Source: Bacteroidales bacterium
GTDB lineage: Bacteria > Bacteroidota > Bacteroidia > Bacteroidales > Muribaculaceae
Assembly (NCBI GenBank): GCA_004553095.1
Contig: SFMJ01000004.1
Location: 1-22,527 of the forward strand
DNA length: 22,527 nucleotides
Direction of reading: 5' to 3'
The first letter of the stretch is position 1. Each line of letters starts with the position of its first letter. This document shows positions 1-7,781 of the stretch, piece by piece. Position numbers and translations under genes: made by a program. A model generated the notes under the pieces. That model searched no databases. It had not been told where the DNA came from and saw only the letters and a program-made list of their open reading frames with translations.

Positions 1-1753
1 CGAAATTACCATTAGTAACATCCGTTTCGGTCTCAGTGGTGAACTGCGGCACATTCTTTTCGAACGAACCGACCTTAGCTACGATCGAAGAATAAGTAGC
101 AGCAGGGGAGAGACCGGAGATAGTAACAAGACCGGTATTAGCATCATGAGAGATATTGGCAGAAGGGATTTCGGAACCACCATTAAAGAAGCGAACGTTT
201 TCGAAGACATTCTTGGTGGTGTTGTCATCGCCGGCAGAGAGGAGAAGGACTACCTTGCGGCTGAAAGCATCGGGAGTAATAGAATACTCCGGGGCATTGA
301 CAGCCACAGAAGTAGAGATGGACTTAGTGCCGAGAGAACCGACAACATCGATGGTACTACCGGTCTGTGGCTGGAGATCAAGGACATACTTAAGTGCATA
401 CGATCCGGCGGCACGAGAATTGGAGACATCGGAGACGCTCTTGATAGTAGCATCGATCATACGATTGTTGGCATCGGGCACCTTAAACTTCATATTATCC
501 TTGATGGAAAGCGTATTGGTGTTGACGATCACAGCGACCTCATTAGCCATAAAATCGATAGCCGGGACCTCAGCGAAAGAAATTTGGACCTCAGTTACAT
601 TGATATTAAGTTTGAGAGGTTCGGAAGAACGAGTCATGGCATCGACAGCCTGAACCTCAACGGTATACGAACCGGCGGGGAGATGTTCGAAGAACTTTGT
701 AACATTTACCACACCGAGTTTATCGGCATTACGGAAGAATCCGGAGCAGACCATACCATCGTTGGAAAGTTGTTGCTGAGTAAGGTCGGAAGCATTAACG
801 AGTTCGACACGGCTACCGAAAGATGGAGCGAAACCATTATTAGCGACGACATTGACAGTAGTAGACTTGAGTCCTCCGTAAGCGAACACATGGAATTCAG
901 TTTGGGAAGACTGAGAAGAATACTCGAAAGTTTCGACAGTGGCGTCAGCGGTGAATCCCTTGGGAGAGATGGTAGGAGCGGGGGCGTTGAAGAGTTCATC
1001 GCCCAGCGAGACGCTCACGGTCTCATTGACGACATCATCATCGAATTGGACATCGAGGGCGAGGTTTCCGGTAGCGCCATCCACACCGATAGTGACTACA
1101 TAATGGTGGCGAGCCTGAGCGGTGAAAGAGGCGGGTTGGATAGTAACCTGCTTACCCTCAGTGTTGGTAAGCGTAAGATTAAGTTTAATTTCCGAAGGAG
1201 CGACATAAGCGGGGCGTTCCTCATTTTGAGAGAAAACGACCCAATCATGACCTTCAGATTGGATAGCAGCGCTATAAGTAGGGAAATTCTCCACAAAAGC
1301 GGGAGTGTATCGGATAGAGACCATTGCATTGGCGAGAGTAGCGACTACTTGCGCCTCAGCGAGGGCACCGGGAGAAACATGGACAGAAGTAGATCCCTTA
1401 TAGAAAGGATTTTGGAAGCCCTCGGTATCGATATCGCCGTAAGAGGCGGTGAGGGTATAATCACCGATGGAGAAAGCCTCCTCACGGTTGAATGCCTCCA
1501 CGCTCGACCAAGAGCGAGAGAACGATCCATCAGCCTTAACGAGATTAACGGCGAAGAAATCGCCGGAAGGGACAACGGGGCTCACCGAATCGTCGGCACG
1601 CGTCTGACGCATGACACGAGGATCGGAAGAGAAATTCAGATTGATGCCACCTGTGGAGTTTGAGTCAGCCCAAGGGGCCTCGTCGCTACAAGAAGCGAGG
1701 CCGAAGAGAGCAACCAGCGCACCAACGAGAGTGCAATTAGAAATTTTTCTCAT
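1..1753 (-). CDS. DUF4493-family surface lipoprotein, 5' part (C-terminus outside window)
   Basis: The reading frame opens at the ATG at 1753-1751 and stays open for 584 codons to the window edge, so the C-terminus is missing. The N-terminus is a lipoprotein signal: MRKIS, a hydrophobic stretch, then a lipobox L-A-S-C with the acceptor Cys at about residue 22, followed by S-D-E. This predicts export and lipidation. The following region (YTLTASYGD, a GFQNPFYKGST-like segment, LANAMVSIRYT, then NAPAPTISPKGF) matches my memory of DUF4493, a Bacteroidales domain of unknown function in secreted proteins. Residues about 510-575 look like a fibronectin-III-type beta sandwich ending in GLSPAATY...FTTET. 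Related proteins often carry a further C-terminal carbohydrate-associated domain, which would be out of view. No RBS is evident, as is usual in Bacteroidota. The frame and lipobox are certain; the family call rests on remembered similarity, and no function is known. Confidence 0.78.
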   Translation of the reverse strand, partial: MRKISNCTLVGALVALFGLASCSDEAPWADSNSTGGINLNFSSDPRVMRQTRADDSVSPVVPSGDFFAVNLVKADGSFSRSWSSVEAFNREEAFSIGDYTLTASYGDIDTEGFQNPFYKGSTSVHVSPGALAEAQVVATLANAMVSIRYTPAFVENFPTYSAAIQSEGHDWVVFSQNEERPAYVAPSEIKLNLTLTNTEGKQVTIQPASFTAQARHHYVVTIGVDGATGNLALDVQFDDDVVNETVSVSLGDELFNAPAPTISPKGFTADATVETFEYSSQSSQTEFHVFAYGGLKSTTVNVVANNGFAPSFGSRVELVNASDLTQQQLSNDGMVCSGFFRNADKLGVVNVTKFFEHLPAGSYTVEVQAVDAMTRSSEPLKLNINVTEVQISFAEVPAIDFMANEVAVIVNTNTLSIKDNMKFKVPDANNRMIDATIKSVSDVSNSRAAGSYALKYVLDLQPQTGSTIDVVGSLGTKSISTSVAVNAPEYSITPDAFSRKVVLLLSAGDDNTTKNVFENVRFFNGGSEIPSANISHDANTGLVTISGLSPAATYSSIVAKVGSFEKNVPQFTTETETDVTNGNF

Positions 1754-1912
1754 TATAATAGATGTTTTGTTGATAATACAAAAATTGTTAAAAGAGATTG
1801 TGATCATTAAACCGCAGGGTGCGAAAACAATCTAAAGAAAGGTCGCTTAAAAGCAAAGAAAGCGAACTTGACAGAGGGGATATTAATACGATAATGTCCC
1901 ACTTAACAAGTT

Positions 1913-1945
1913 GCAAAGTTATAATAATAAAAACATTGATGCAAA
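1913..1945 (-). promoter_or_regulatory. Bacteroidota-type promoter for the DUF4493 gene
   Basis: On the minus strand TTTG (complement of 1942-1945) is followed after exactly 20 bases by TAACTTTGC (complement of 1913-1921). This matches the Bacteroides consensus TTTG-N19-21-TAnnTTTGY in full. Transcription would start near 1906, leaving a leader of about 150 nt before the ATG at 1753. Confidence 0.7.
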
Positions 1946-1996
1946 AAAAGCGACTAAAACGCATCACAATTACGCCAAATAAACCAAAAAAACAAT

Positions 1997-3022
1997 ATGA
2001 AAAAGGTTACAAAAAGAGTATTAGTGGCTATATTGACCATAATCGGCATCAATACAACCAATGCACAAAGTCTATCAGATTTGTTCAGTGGGGACCTTGG
2101 AGGCACATTAGGAAACATCATCGAAGGAGTCTTCACGAGTTCCAACATCGACATAGCCGACTTAGAAGGGGAATGGACCATCACGGGGCCGGCAGTAAGT
2201 TTCAAGAGCGATGACTTTTTGAAGAATGCGGGTGGTTTGGCAGCCGCCTCAATGATCGAGACCAAGATAGAACCCTACTACACCAAATATGGACTGACCG
2301 GGGCAAAATTGGTGATAGACACCGAGGGTAACTACTCCTTGCAGATCAAGAACAAATATAACATCTCCGGCACAATCACCAGATCGGAGGGAACCGCTCA
2401 AGGTACATTTGATTTCAACTTCGGGCTCTTAGGGAAGAAAGTGACCTCACTGACGACCTACGTACAGAAGACACCCAAGACGATGGACATCATGTTCGAT
2501 GCATCGAAATTCAAGACCATCATCTCAGCGATAGCCAACATAAGCGGTATGAGTCTTGCCAAGACAGCCAGCCGTCTGTTGAACCAATATGAGGGGCTCT
2601 GCATAGGCTTCAAGCTGACCGGAGGCTCGACGCAGACCAACAATAGTGGAATTGGCGGATTGCTGAATGGCATCATGGGAGGCGGCAACTCGGGTAGCAA
2701 CAGCGGCACGAGCACGGGCAGCACCGGGACAAACAGCAACACAAGCAATAGCAGCAATAGCAGCACAAGCAATAGCAGCACTACAGGCACAAGCGGCAGC
2801 GGCATAGGTAGCTTCTTGAACGGGATCTTCGGCGGAGGCAACAGCGGCACAAGCACCACCGGCACAAGCACCACCGGCACGAGCAATAGTAACAGCAACA
2901 GCGGCAACACGAACCGCGGCAACACAGGCAATAGCAATACGAGCAACTCGAGCAATAGCAGTGGCAGCGGTTTTGATCTGTTGAAAGGCTTGCTGAATGG
3001 GAACAACGGCACAAAGAAATAA
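1997..3022 (+). CDS. DUF4923-family secreted protein with Ser/Asn/Gly/Thr-rich tail
   Basis: This is a 341-residue exported protein. Residues 1-23 form a type I signal peptide ending N-A, with Q24 as the likely first mature residue. Residues about 55-208 form the conserved part: LEGEWTITGPAVSF, then the KIEPYYTKYG segment, a beta-rich stretch with TFDFNFG, and LCIGFKLTGG at the end. This is the pattern of DUF4923, a lipocalin-like Bacteroidales family of unknown function. From residue 211 the protein becomes low complexity, mostly Ser, Asn, Thr and Gly. Two near-identical modules punctuate this tail, GIGGLLNGIMGGGNSG at 218-233 and GIGSFLNGIFGGGNSG at 269-284, with a looser GFDLLKGLLNG at 325-335. 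A 15-bp unit is exactly duplicated in the DNA at 2846-2875. The gene is divergent from the DUF4493 gene and ends just before a terminator. The start is the first ATG before the signal peptide. I infer a periplasmic or surface location; the function is unknown. Confidence 0.9.
   Translation: MKKVTKRVLVAILTIIGINTTNAQSLSDLFSGDLGGTLGNIIEGVFTSSNIDIADLEGEWTITGPAVSFKSDDFLKNAGGLAAASMIETKIEPYYTKYGLTGAKLVIDTEGNYSLQIKNKYNISGTITRSEGTAQGTFDFNFGLLGKKVTSLTTYVQKTPKTMDIMFDASKFKTIISAIANISGMSLAKTASRLLNQYEGLCIGFKLTGGSTQTNNSGIGGLLNGIMGGGNSGSNSGTSTGSTGTNSNTSNSSNSSTSNSSTTGTSGSGIGSFLNGIFGGGNSGTSTTGTSTTGTSNSNSNSGNTNRGNTGNSNTSNSSNSSGSGFDLLKGLLNGNNGTKK
2846..2875 (+). repeat. Exact 15-bp tandem duplication in the DUF4923 tail
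   Basis: Two perfect copies of GGCACAAGCACCACC lie head to tail (2846-2860 and 2861-2875), followed by a partial third copy (GGCAC). They encode repeated GTSTT. The surrounding 2690-2970 is a degenerate array of AGC/AAT/ACA/GGC codons, a place where copy number could change by slippage while keeping the frame. Confidence 0.85.
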
Positions 3023-3051
3023 CGACCTGTCACAGATAGGGAAAATATAAC

Positions 3052-3085
3052 AAAAGCCCCGAGGATGAAACATTCTCGGGGTTTT
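3052..3085. terminator. Bidirectional intrinsic terminator between the DUF4923 gene and ribE
   Basis: A CCCCGAG arm (3057-3063) pairs with CTCGGGG (3075-3081) around an 11-base loop. AAAA lies on the left and TTTT (3082-3085) on the right, so it can end transcription in both directions. It lies 30 bases after the DUF4923 stop and 56 bases beyond the ribE stop. Confidence 0.85.
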
Positions 3086-3140
3086 AATATTATAAGGAGG
3101 GGCTACCAGCAAACTGATGATAGAACTCGCTCTATAAAAA

Positions 3141-3776
3141 TCAGAGGGCAGAGAGACGAGCGATATACTTACCGAGGATATCGAACTCGAGGTTTACGAT
3201 AGAACCGGGGCGGATATTATGGAAATTGGTATTATGGAAAGTATAAGGGATGATAGCGACAGAGAAACGGCCGATGAGCCAATCGGGGTCATTGGCATCG
3301 GGAGTGGAAGTAGGGTTGCAAACGGTGAGCGAGACACCATTGACGGTAACCGAACCCTTATCGACAGTGAAATAGCCACGACGGGCGAGTTCACGCTTCA
3401 CTTGATACTCAAAAGTAAAGATCCAACTGCCGTCAGCCTCCACGAGGTCGACACACTTGGCAGTCTGATCGACATGCCCCTGGACGATATGACCATCGAG
3501 ACGCCCATCGATGCGCATGCTGCGTTCGACATTCACCTCATCGCCGACTTTAAGATTGCCGAGATTAGAACGATCGAGAGTTTCGCGGATAGCTGTAACA
3601 GTGTAGGTGCCATCCTTAGGGAGACTCACCACAGTAAGGCAGACGCCATTATGAGACACACTCTGATCGATGGAGAGCTCATCGACGAACGAACAAGCGA
3701 GCGAGATATCGAGATTATCCTCCACTCTATTGAGGGCGACCACACGCGCCGACTCTTCAACAATGCCTGAAAACAT
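3141..3776 (-). CDS. ribE: Riboflavin synthase, alpha subunit
   Basis: The product condenses two molecules of 6,7-dimethyl-8-ribityllumazine to give riboflavin and a pyrimidinedione, the last step of riboflavin synthesis, in the cytoplasm as a homotrimer. The 211-residue length is normal for the family. Two tandem lumazine-binding domains are visible. The first starts with the classic MFSGIVEE and carries SVSHNGVCLTV near residue 40. The second has DGHIVQGHVD near residue 95 and the matching KGSVTVNGVSLTV near residue 142. The C-terminus ends with VNLEFDILGKYIAR. The gene stands alone, with no other rib genes nearby, and no FMN riboswitch is apparent in its roughly 65-nt leader. The start is fixed by the family N-terminus. 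Some nomenclatures call this gene ribC. Confidence 0.97.
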   Translation of the reverse strand: MFSGIVEESARVVALNRVEDNLDISLACSFVDELSIDQSVSHNGVCLTVVSLPKDGTYTVTAIRETLDRSNLGNLKVGDEVNVERSMRIDGRLDGHIVQGHVDQTAKCVDLVEADGSWIFTFEYQVKRELARRGYFTVDKGSVTVNGVSLTVCNPTSTPDANDPDWLIGRFSVAIIPYTFHNTNFHNIRPGSIVNLEFDILGKYIARLSAL

Positions 3777-3848
3777 AATAAATGATAAAATTTAGATTAA
3801 AACTATCGACTCCAAAAAAATGGAGAGATAAAAATAGCGAAAGAGTAT

Positions 3849-3858
3849 GCAAAATTAG
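3849..3858 (-). promoter_or_regulatory. Probable -7 element of the ribE promoter
   Basis: The complement of 3850-3858 reads TAATTTTGC with the preceding base G3849, an exact TAnnTTTGY match 73 bases upstream of the ribE ATG. No clear TTTG is found 19-21 bases further upstream, so only the -7 half is supported. On the other strand TAAATTTAC at 3870-3878 is a one-mismatch -7 for the divergent ATPase gene, so the two promoters may overlap. Confidence 0.45.
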
Positions 3859-3938
3859 AAAAAAATTAGTAAATTTACCATCTTGAAGAGATATAACACC
3901 ATAAAAGGATAGTTATAAGACCATAAAAGCTCAAAAAA

Positions 3939-5612
3939 GTGAACGCAATCAGACTACCAAAATCATTGCAATCGGGTCGAGAGTCAACTATCGAAGACTC
4001 TCGGCAGATCACCATCATCGGCAGCAACGGGGCGGGGAAGACCCGCTTTATGGAAGAGATGATGGAAGAATGTGGGGAAAAGGCCTACTGTCTGAGTGCC
4101 ATCTCGGCATTTTATGCAGAGCGAGAAGAATCGACCCGCCCCAACTCGATCGATGCACAATATCGGCAGGCGGTGAAACAGCGGAGCTACATGCGCACGG
4201 ATGCAGTTAGCGAGCTTGACAAGATCGTCTACATGCTCTTCGCCGACGAATTGGACAACCTCTTGCGGTTGAAATCAGAATTGATGAAGAGTGGAGGGCG
4301 CAACGTCAAAATGAAGCGGTCGAAATTTGATGTAATCAAACGACACTGGGAACGTATCTTCCCCAACAACAGGATAAGTCGCGAAGGGGGGACACTAAAA
4401 TTTGCCACCGGGAGCGGCGGCGACCTGATATCGGCGTTAAAGTTGAGTCAAGGTGAGAAGGCGGTGTTATACTATCTTGGCGCGACACTCTTTGCGCCAT
4501 CAGATGCGGTGATCTTCATCGACTCCCCTACCCTATTCGTGCATCCTTCGATCATCGGGACCTTGTGGAACTCTATCGAAGAATTGCGTCGCGACTGCAC
4601 CTTCGTCTACAACTCTGTGGATGAAGACTTCATCATCACCCGCACGAGCAACAAATGCATCTGGGTGAAGCGTTACGACTCCGAGCAGCATGCCTGGGAC
4701 TATGAGGTGTTGAGCTCCGGTTCACTTGCCGAAGACATTATGGTAAAGCTTGCCGGCAGTCGTCGGCCTGTATTATTCATCGAAGGGGATGCCGAGCACT
4801 CGATCGACAAGCGACTATACAGTCTGGTATTTCCGGAGATGACGGTAAGGCCGGTGGGGTCGTGTGACAAGGTGATCGAGACAACCCGCTCCTTCAACGA
4901 TCAGCAGGCGATACACCATCTCCACAGTTACGGGATAGTGGATCGGGATCGGCGCACAGAGAAAGAGGTGGCATATCTACGGAGGAAGCAGATTATGGTG
5001 CCGGAAGTTGCAGAGATCGAAAATATCTTTCTGATGACCGGAGTCATTAGATTGATGGCACGTCGGAAAGGGAAGGATGGTGATCGGATAGTCGAGCAGG
5101 TTCAGCGGAGTGTGATCAAGATGTTCCGCAAGCAAGCCGACGAGCAGGCATTGCAGCACACGCGCCACAAGATGAAGCGCGACGTAGAGTGCAAGATCGA
5201 CGGCAGGTTCAGGTGTATTACCGCCTTGGAGACACATGTACGCGAACTTGAGGCACGTCTGAAGCCCCGTATGCACTACAACAGACTGAGAGAGAGCTTT
5301 GCGGTGATGATCCGCGACAACGACTACGACAGCATCTTGAAGGTGTTCAACCACAAGCCGATGCTACCCGAATCGGAAGTGAGCACCCTATTGGGGTTTG
5401 CCAACAAAGATGAATATATCCGGGGAGTGATGGGAGTGCTGAAGAGACAAGACGAAGACTCCGAGCAATTACGGCATTTGATAAGGGGCTGTCTGAAATG
5501 GGACGACGTCACCGGTCAGAGCCAAAAAGGGGAACCTGAAAAAAGGGAAGAAGCAGGGAGAGTTCCGAATGAGAACACTCCCGACAACAATAAACAAGGA
5601 GAAAAAAATTAA
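3939..5612 (+). CDS. ABC/OLD-like ATPase with C-terminal DUF4435 (TOPRIM-like) domain
   Basis: The protein has 557 residues and begins with GTG. That is the only start upstream of the P-loop, because an in-frame stop lies at 3924-3926. The N-terminal half is an ABC/SMC-type ATPase: Walker A GSNGAGKT at 28-35, signature-like LSQGEK at 169-174, and Walker B VIFIDSP at 191-197. After the Walker B Asp comes Ser where the catalytic Glu is usual. The region from about 277 fits DUF4435, a TOPRIM-like fold: LFIEGD at 279-284 supplies the acidic Glu, VDRDR at 334-338 the D-x-D pair, and EIEN at 359-362 a further acidic patch. ATPase plus TOPRIM is the layout of OLD-family nucleases, several of which act in phage defence or DNA processing, so a nucleic-acid role is plausible but inferred. 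A charged helical segment (about 395-450) and a polar tail follow. glgB starts 40 bases downstream, so co-transcription is likely. The domain calls are fairly sure; the biological role is not. Confidence 0.82.
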   Translation: MNAIRLPKSLQSGRESTIEDSRQITIIGSNGAGKTRFMEEMMEECGEKAYCLSAISAFYAEREESTRPNSIDAQYRQAVKQRSYMRTDAVSELDKIVYMLFADELDNLLRLKSELMKSGGRNVKMKRSKFDVIKRHWERIFPNNRISREGGTLKFATGSGGDLISALKLSQGEKAVLYYLGATLFAPSDAVIFIDSPTLFVHPSIIGTLWNSIEELRRDCTFVYNSVDEDFIITRTSNKCIWVKRYDSEQHAWDYEVLSSGSLAEDIMVKLAGSRRPVLFIEGDAEHSIDKRLYSLVFPEMTVRPVGSCDKVIETTRSFNDQQAIHHLHSYGIVDRDRRTEKEVAYLRRKQIMVPEVAEIENIFLMTGVIRLMARRKGKDGDRIVEQVQRSVIKMFRKQADEQALQHTRHKMKRDVECKIDGRFRCITALETHVRELEARLKPRMHYNRLRESFAVMIRDNDYDSILKVFNHKPMLPESEVSTLLGFANKDEYIRGVMGVLKRQDEDSEQLRHLIRGCLKWDDVTGQSQKGEPEKREEAGRVPNENTPDNNKQGEKN

Positions 5613-5652
5613 GGTAAACAGAAAACAAAAAAACAAAGAACAAACATAAAAT

Positions 5653-7290
5653 ATGGAAAAGAAACTTGCAATACTGCGCAATGACCCCTGGTTGGAGCCA
5701 TACGCAGGTGCTATCGAAGGTCGGCATCAGGATGTGGTGCGCAAACTTGAAGAACTGACATCAGGCACGGACGGGAGTCTGATAAAATTTGCCAACGCCT
5801 ACAACTACTTCGGGTTGCATGGCGATGGCAAAGGCAAATGGGTGTTCAGAGAATATGCGCCGAATGCCACAAAGATCTACTTGACCGGCACCTTCACCGG
5901 CTGGCAGGATGACGAGCGCTATGCATTAAAGCGATTGGAGAATGGCAACTGGGAGGGAGAATTTCCGGCAGAGAGCATGAAGCATGGCGACCTCTACAAG
6001 TTGCATATATATTGGCAAGGAGGAGATGGGGAGCGACTTCCGGCGTATGCACGTCGGGTGGTGCAAGATGAAGAGACGAAGATCTTCAGCGCCGAGGTCT
6101 ATGCACCCGAGCATCCCTATCAATACAAGGTAAAGAACTTCAAGCCGGAGACCAAGCCACTGATGATCTACGAAGCACACATCGGCATGGCACAAGACAA
6201 AGAGGGTCTCGGCACCTACGAAGAGTTCCGCACCAACGTGTTGCCTCGTATCGTCAAAGATAGTTACAACGCCATCCAATTGATGGCAATCCAGGAGCAT
6301 CCCTACTATGGATCGTTCGGCTATCATGTCAGCAACTTCTATGCCGCCTCATCACGTTTCGGCACACCCGACGAGTTGAAGCATCTTATCGACGATGCGC
6401 ACAAAGCGGGAATTGCAGTGATCATGGATATCGTACACTCACATGCCGTAAAGAATGAATTGGAGGGACTTGGTCACTTCGATGGCTCGTACAATCTCTA
6501 CTTCTATGGGGACTCGAGACGCGAGCATCCGGCATGGGATTCACTCTGCTTCGACTATGGCAAGAACAGTGTCTTGCACTTCCTGCTGTCGAACTGCAAA
6601 TTCTGGCTTGAAGAATATCACTTCGATGGATTTCGCTTCGACGGAGTGACCTCGATGCTCTACTACAACCATGGACTGGGCAAGGCCTTCGGAGGCTATG
6701 GCGACTACTATGATGGCAACGAAGATGTGAACGCATTGGTCTACTTGACCTTAGCCAACCTACTGATCCACGAGGTGAATCCACGCGCCATCACCATAGC
6801 CGAAGAGATGAGCGGCATGCCGGGTCTGGCATCAAAATTCGAAGATGGAGGCATGGGCTTCGACTATCGCTTGGCGATGGGTATCCCCGACTACTGGATC
6901 AAGATGATCAAAGAGAAGAAAGATGAGGATTGGTATCCTACTTCCATCTTCTGGGAGCTGACCAACCGCCGTGCCGACGAGAAGACGATAAGTTACTGTG
7001 AGAGTCACGACCAGGCGCTGGTGGGCGACAAGACGATCATCTTCCGTCTGATCGACAAAGAGATGTACTGGCACATGGGTGTGGAAGATGGCAATGGCGT
7101 GGTGGAACGCGGCATGGCCTTGCACAAGATGATCCGCTTGGTGACGATGGCCTCGATCAATGGAGGCTACCTGAACTTCATGGGCAACGAATGGGGACAT
7201 CCGGAATGGATAGACTTCCCCCGCGAAGGCAATGCTGGAGCTACAAATATGCACGCAGACAATGGGAACTGGTGGATCGTGAAGATCTGA
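5653..7290 (+). CDS. glgB: 1,4-alpha-glucan branching enzyme GlgB, frame-shifted: main part
   Basis: The enzyme transfers an alpha-1,4-glucan segment to a 6-position to make branches in glycogen (GH13 family, cytoplasm). A CBM48-like N-terminal domain is seen around residues 60-150 (WVFREYAPNATKIYL, FTGWQ). The catalytic barrel has all expected residues: nucleophile D330 in GFRFDGVTSM, acid/base E384 in TIAEEMSGMP, and D453 in ESHDQALVGDK. The subgroup resembles the eukaryotic-type enzyme with MGNEWGHPEWIDFP near 510-522. After GN527 the frame is lost. The family continues NGWSYKYARRQW, which is encoded here one frame over, and this frame instead runs through 18 spurious residues to a stop at 7288-7290. 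One missing base at about 7234 explains this. With the base restored the product would be 709 residues and would end at 7781. The gene follows the ATPase gene by 40 bases. Confidence 0.93.
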   Translation: MEKKLAILRNDPWLEPYAGAIEGRHQDVVRKLEELTSGTDGSLIKFANAYNYFGLHGDGKGKWVFREYAPNATKIYLTGTFTGWQDDERYALKRLENGNWEGEFPAESMKHGDLYKLHIYWQGGDGERLPAYARRVVQDEETKIFSAEVYAPEHPYQYKVKNFKPETKPLMIYEAHIGMAQDKEGLGTYEEFRTNVLPRIVKDSYNAIQLMAIQEHPYYGSFGYHVSNFYAASSRFGTPDELKHLIDDAHKAGIAVIMDIVHSHAVKNELEGLGHFDGSYNLYFYGDSRREHPAWDSLCFDYGKNSVLHFLLSNCKFWLEEYHFDGFRFDGVTSMLYYNHGLGKAFGGYGDYYDGNEDVNALVYLTLANLLIHEVNPRAITIAEEMSGMPGLASKFEDGGMGFDYRLAMGIPDYWIKMIKEKKDEDWYPTSIFWELTNRRADEKTISYCESHDQALVGDKTIIFRLIDKEMYWHMGVEDGNGVVERGMALHKMIRLVTMASINGGYLNFMGNEWGHPEWIDFPREGNAGATNMHADNGNWWIVKI

Positions 7291-7781
7291 AGTTCAAATA
7301 CTTGAACAAATTTGACAACGATATGATCGCCCTTGCCACCGGGGTATACAACTTCCAAGACCTTCCGGTGGATAAGCTGTGGGAAAAAGATGACGACCAG
7401 GTATTGGCATTCCGCAGAGGAGACTTGATCTTCGTATTCAACTGGAGTCCTACACGCTCCTTCCCCGACTATGGGTTCTTGGCACCAGCCGGAGAATATG
7501 AGGTAGTGCTCAACAGCGACTCGCCGGAATATGGAGGACATGGATTCAGCGACGACAGTGTGCATCACTTCACCCAGCCTGATCCCCTCTACTCACCCTC
7601 GGGCAAGGGATGGCTCAAGATGTATCTGCCGGCACGATCGGCGCAAGTTCTGAGGATGGTAAAGCCACAGCCGGAATCTAAAGCCAAGAAGAGGGGAACG
7701 GCGAAGAAAGAGGATAAAGCCACAGTAGCCAAGAAATCGGCATCAGCCAAGAAGAATCGCACGAAAAAAGAGGAAAAATGA
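7236..7781 (+). pseudogene. glgB: GlgB C-terminal part, displaced into another frame by a one-base deletion
   Basis: This stretch continues GlgB from the conserved WSYKYARRQWELVD through the C-terminal beta domain (LAFRRGDLIFVFNWSPTRS, GEYEVVLNSDSPEYGG) and ends with a Lys/Ala-rich tail from about PQPESKAKKRG to the stop. The tail, about 37 residues, is an extension beyond the usual end of the enzyme. The part is intact and under evident coding constraint, so the break is either recent or a sequence error. An in-frame ATG at 7191 could start a separate fragment, but the residues before WSYK would be nonsense. The stop TGA overlaps the cmk ATG (ATGA). Confidence 0.85.

Noticed and set aside
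146..1663. 505-residue open frame on the plus strand
   Set aside because: It is antisense to the DUF4493 lipoprotein, whose lipobox, domain pattern and promoter are clear. The plus-strand translation is rich in Arg, Asp, Ser, Gly and Ile with no recognisable domain, a product of codon bias in the real gene.
2458..3033. Leu/Pro-rich and Ala/Cys-rich minus-strand frames opposite the DUF4923 tail
   Set aside because: They are the mirror image of the repetitive AGC/AAT/GGC codons; they look like membrane or Cys-rich proteins only because of the repeat composition.
3219..3770. 183-residue plus-strand frame over ribE
   Set aside because: Antisense shadow; RibE on the minus strand is full length with both lumazine-binding domains.
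7225..7240. Programmed ribosomal frameshift in glgB
   Set aside because: There is no X-XXY-YYZ slippery heptamer at the junction and I saw no obvious pseudoknot; GlgB is not known to need one. A plain one-base deletion or sequence error explains the data better.
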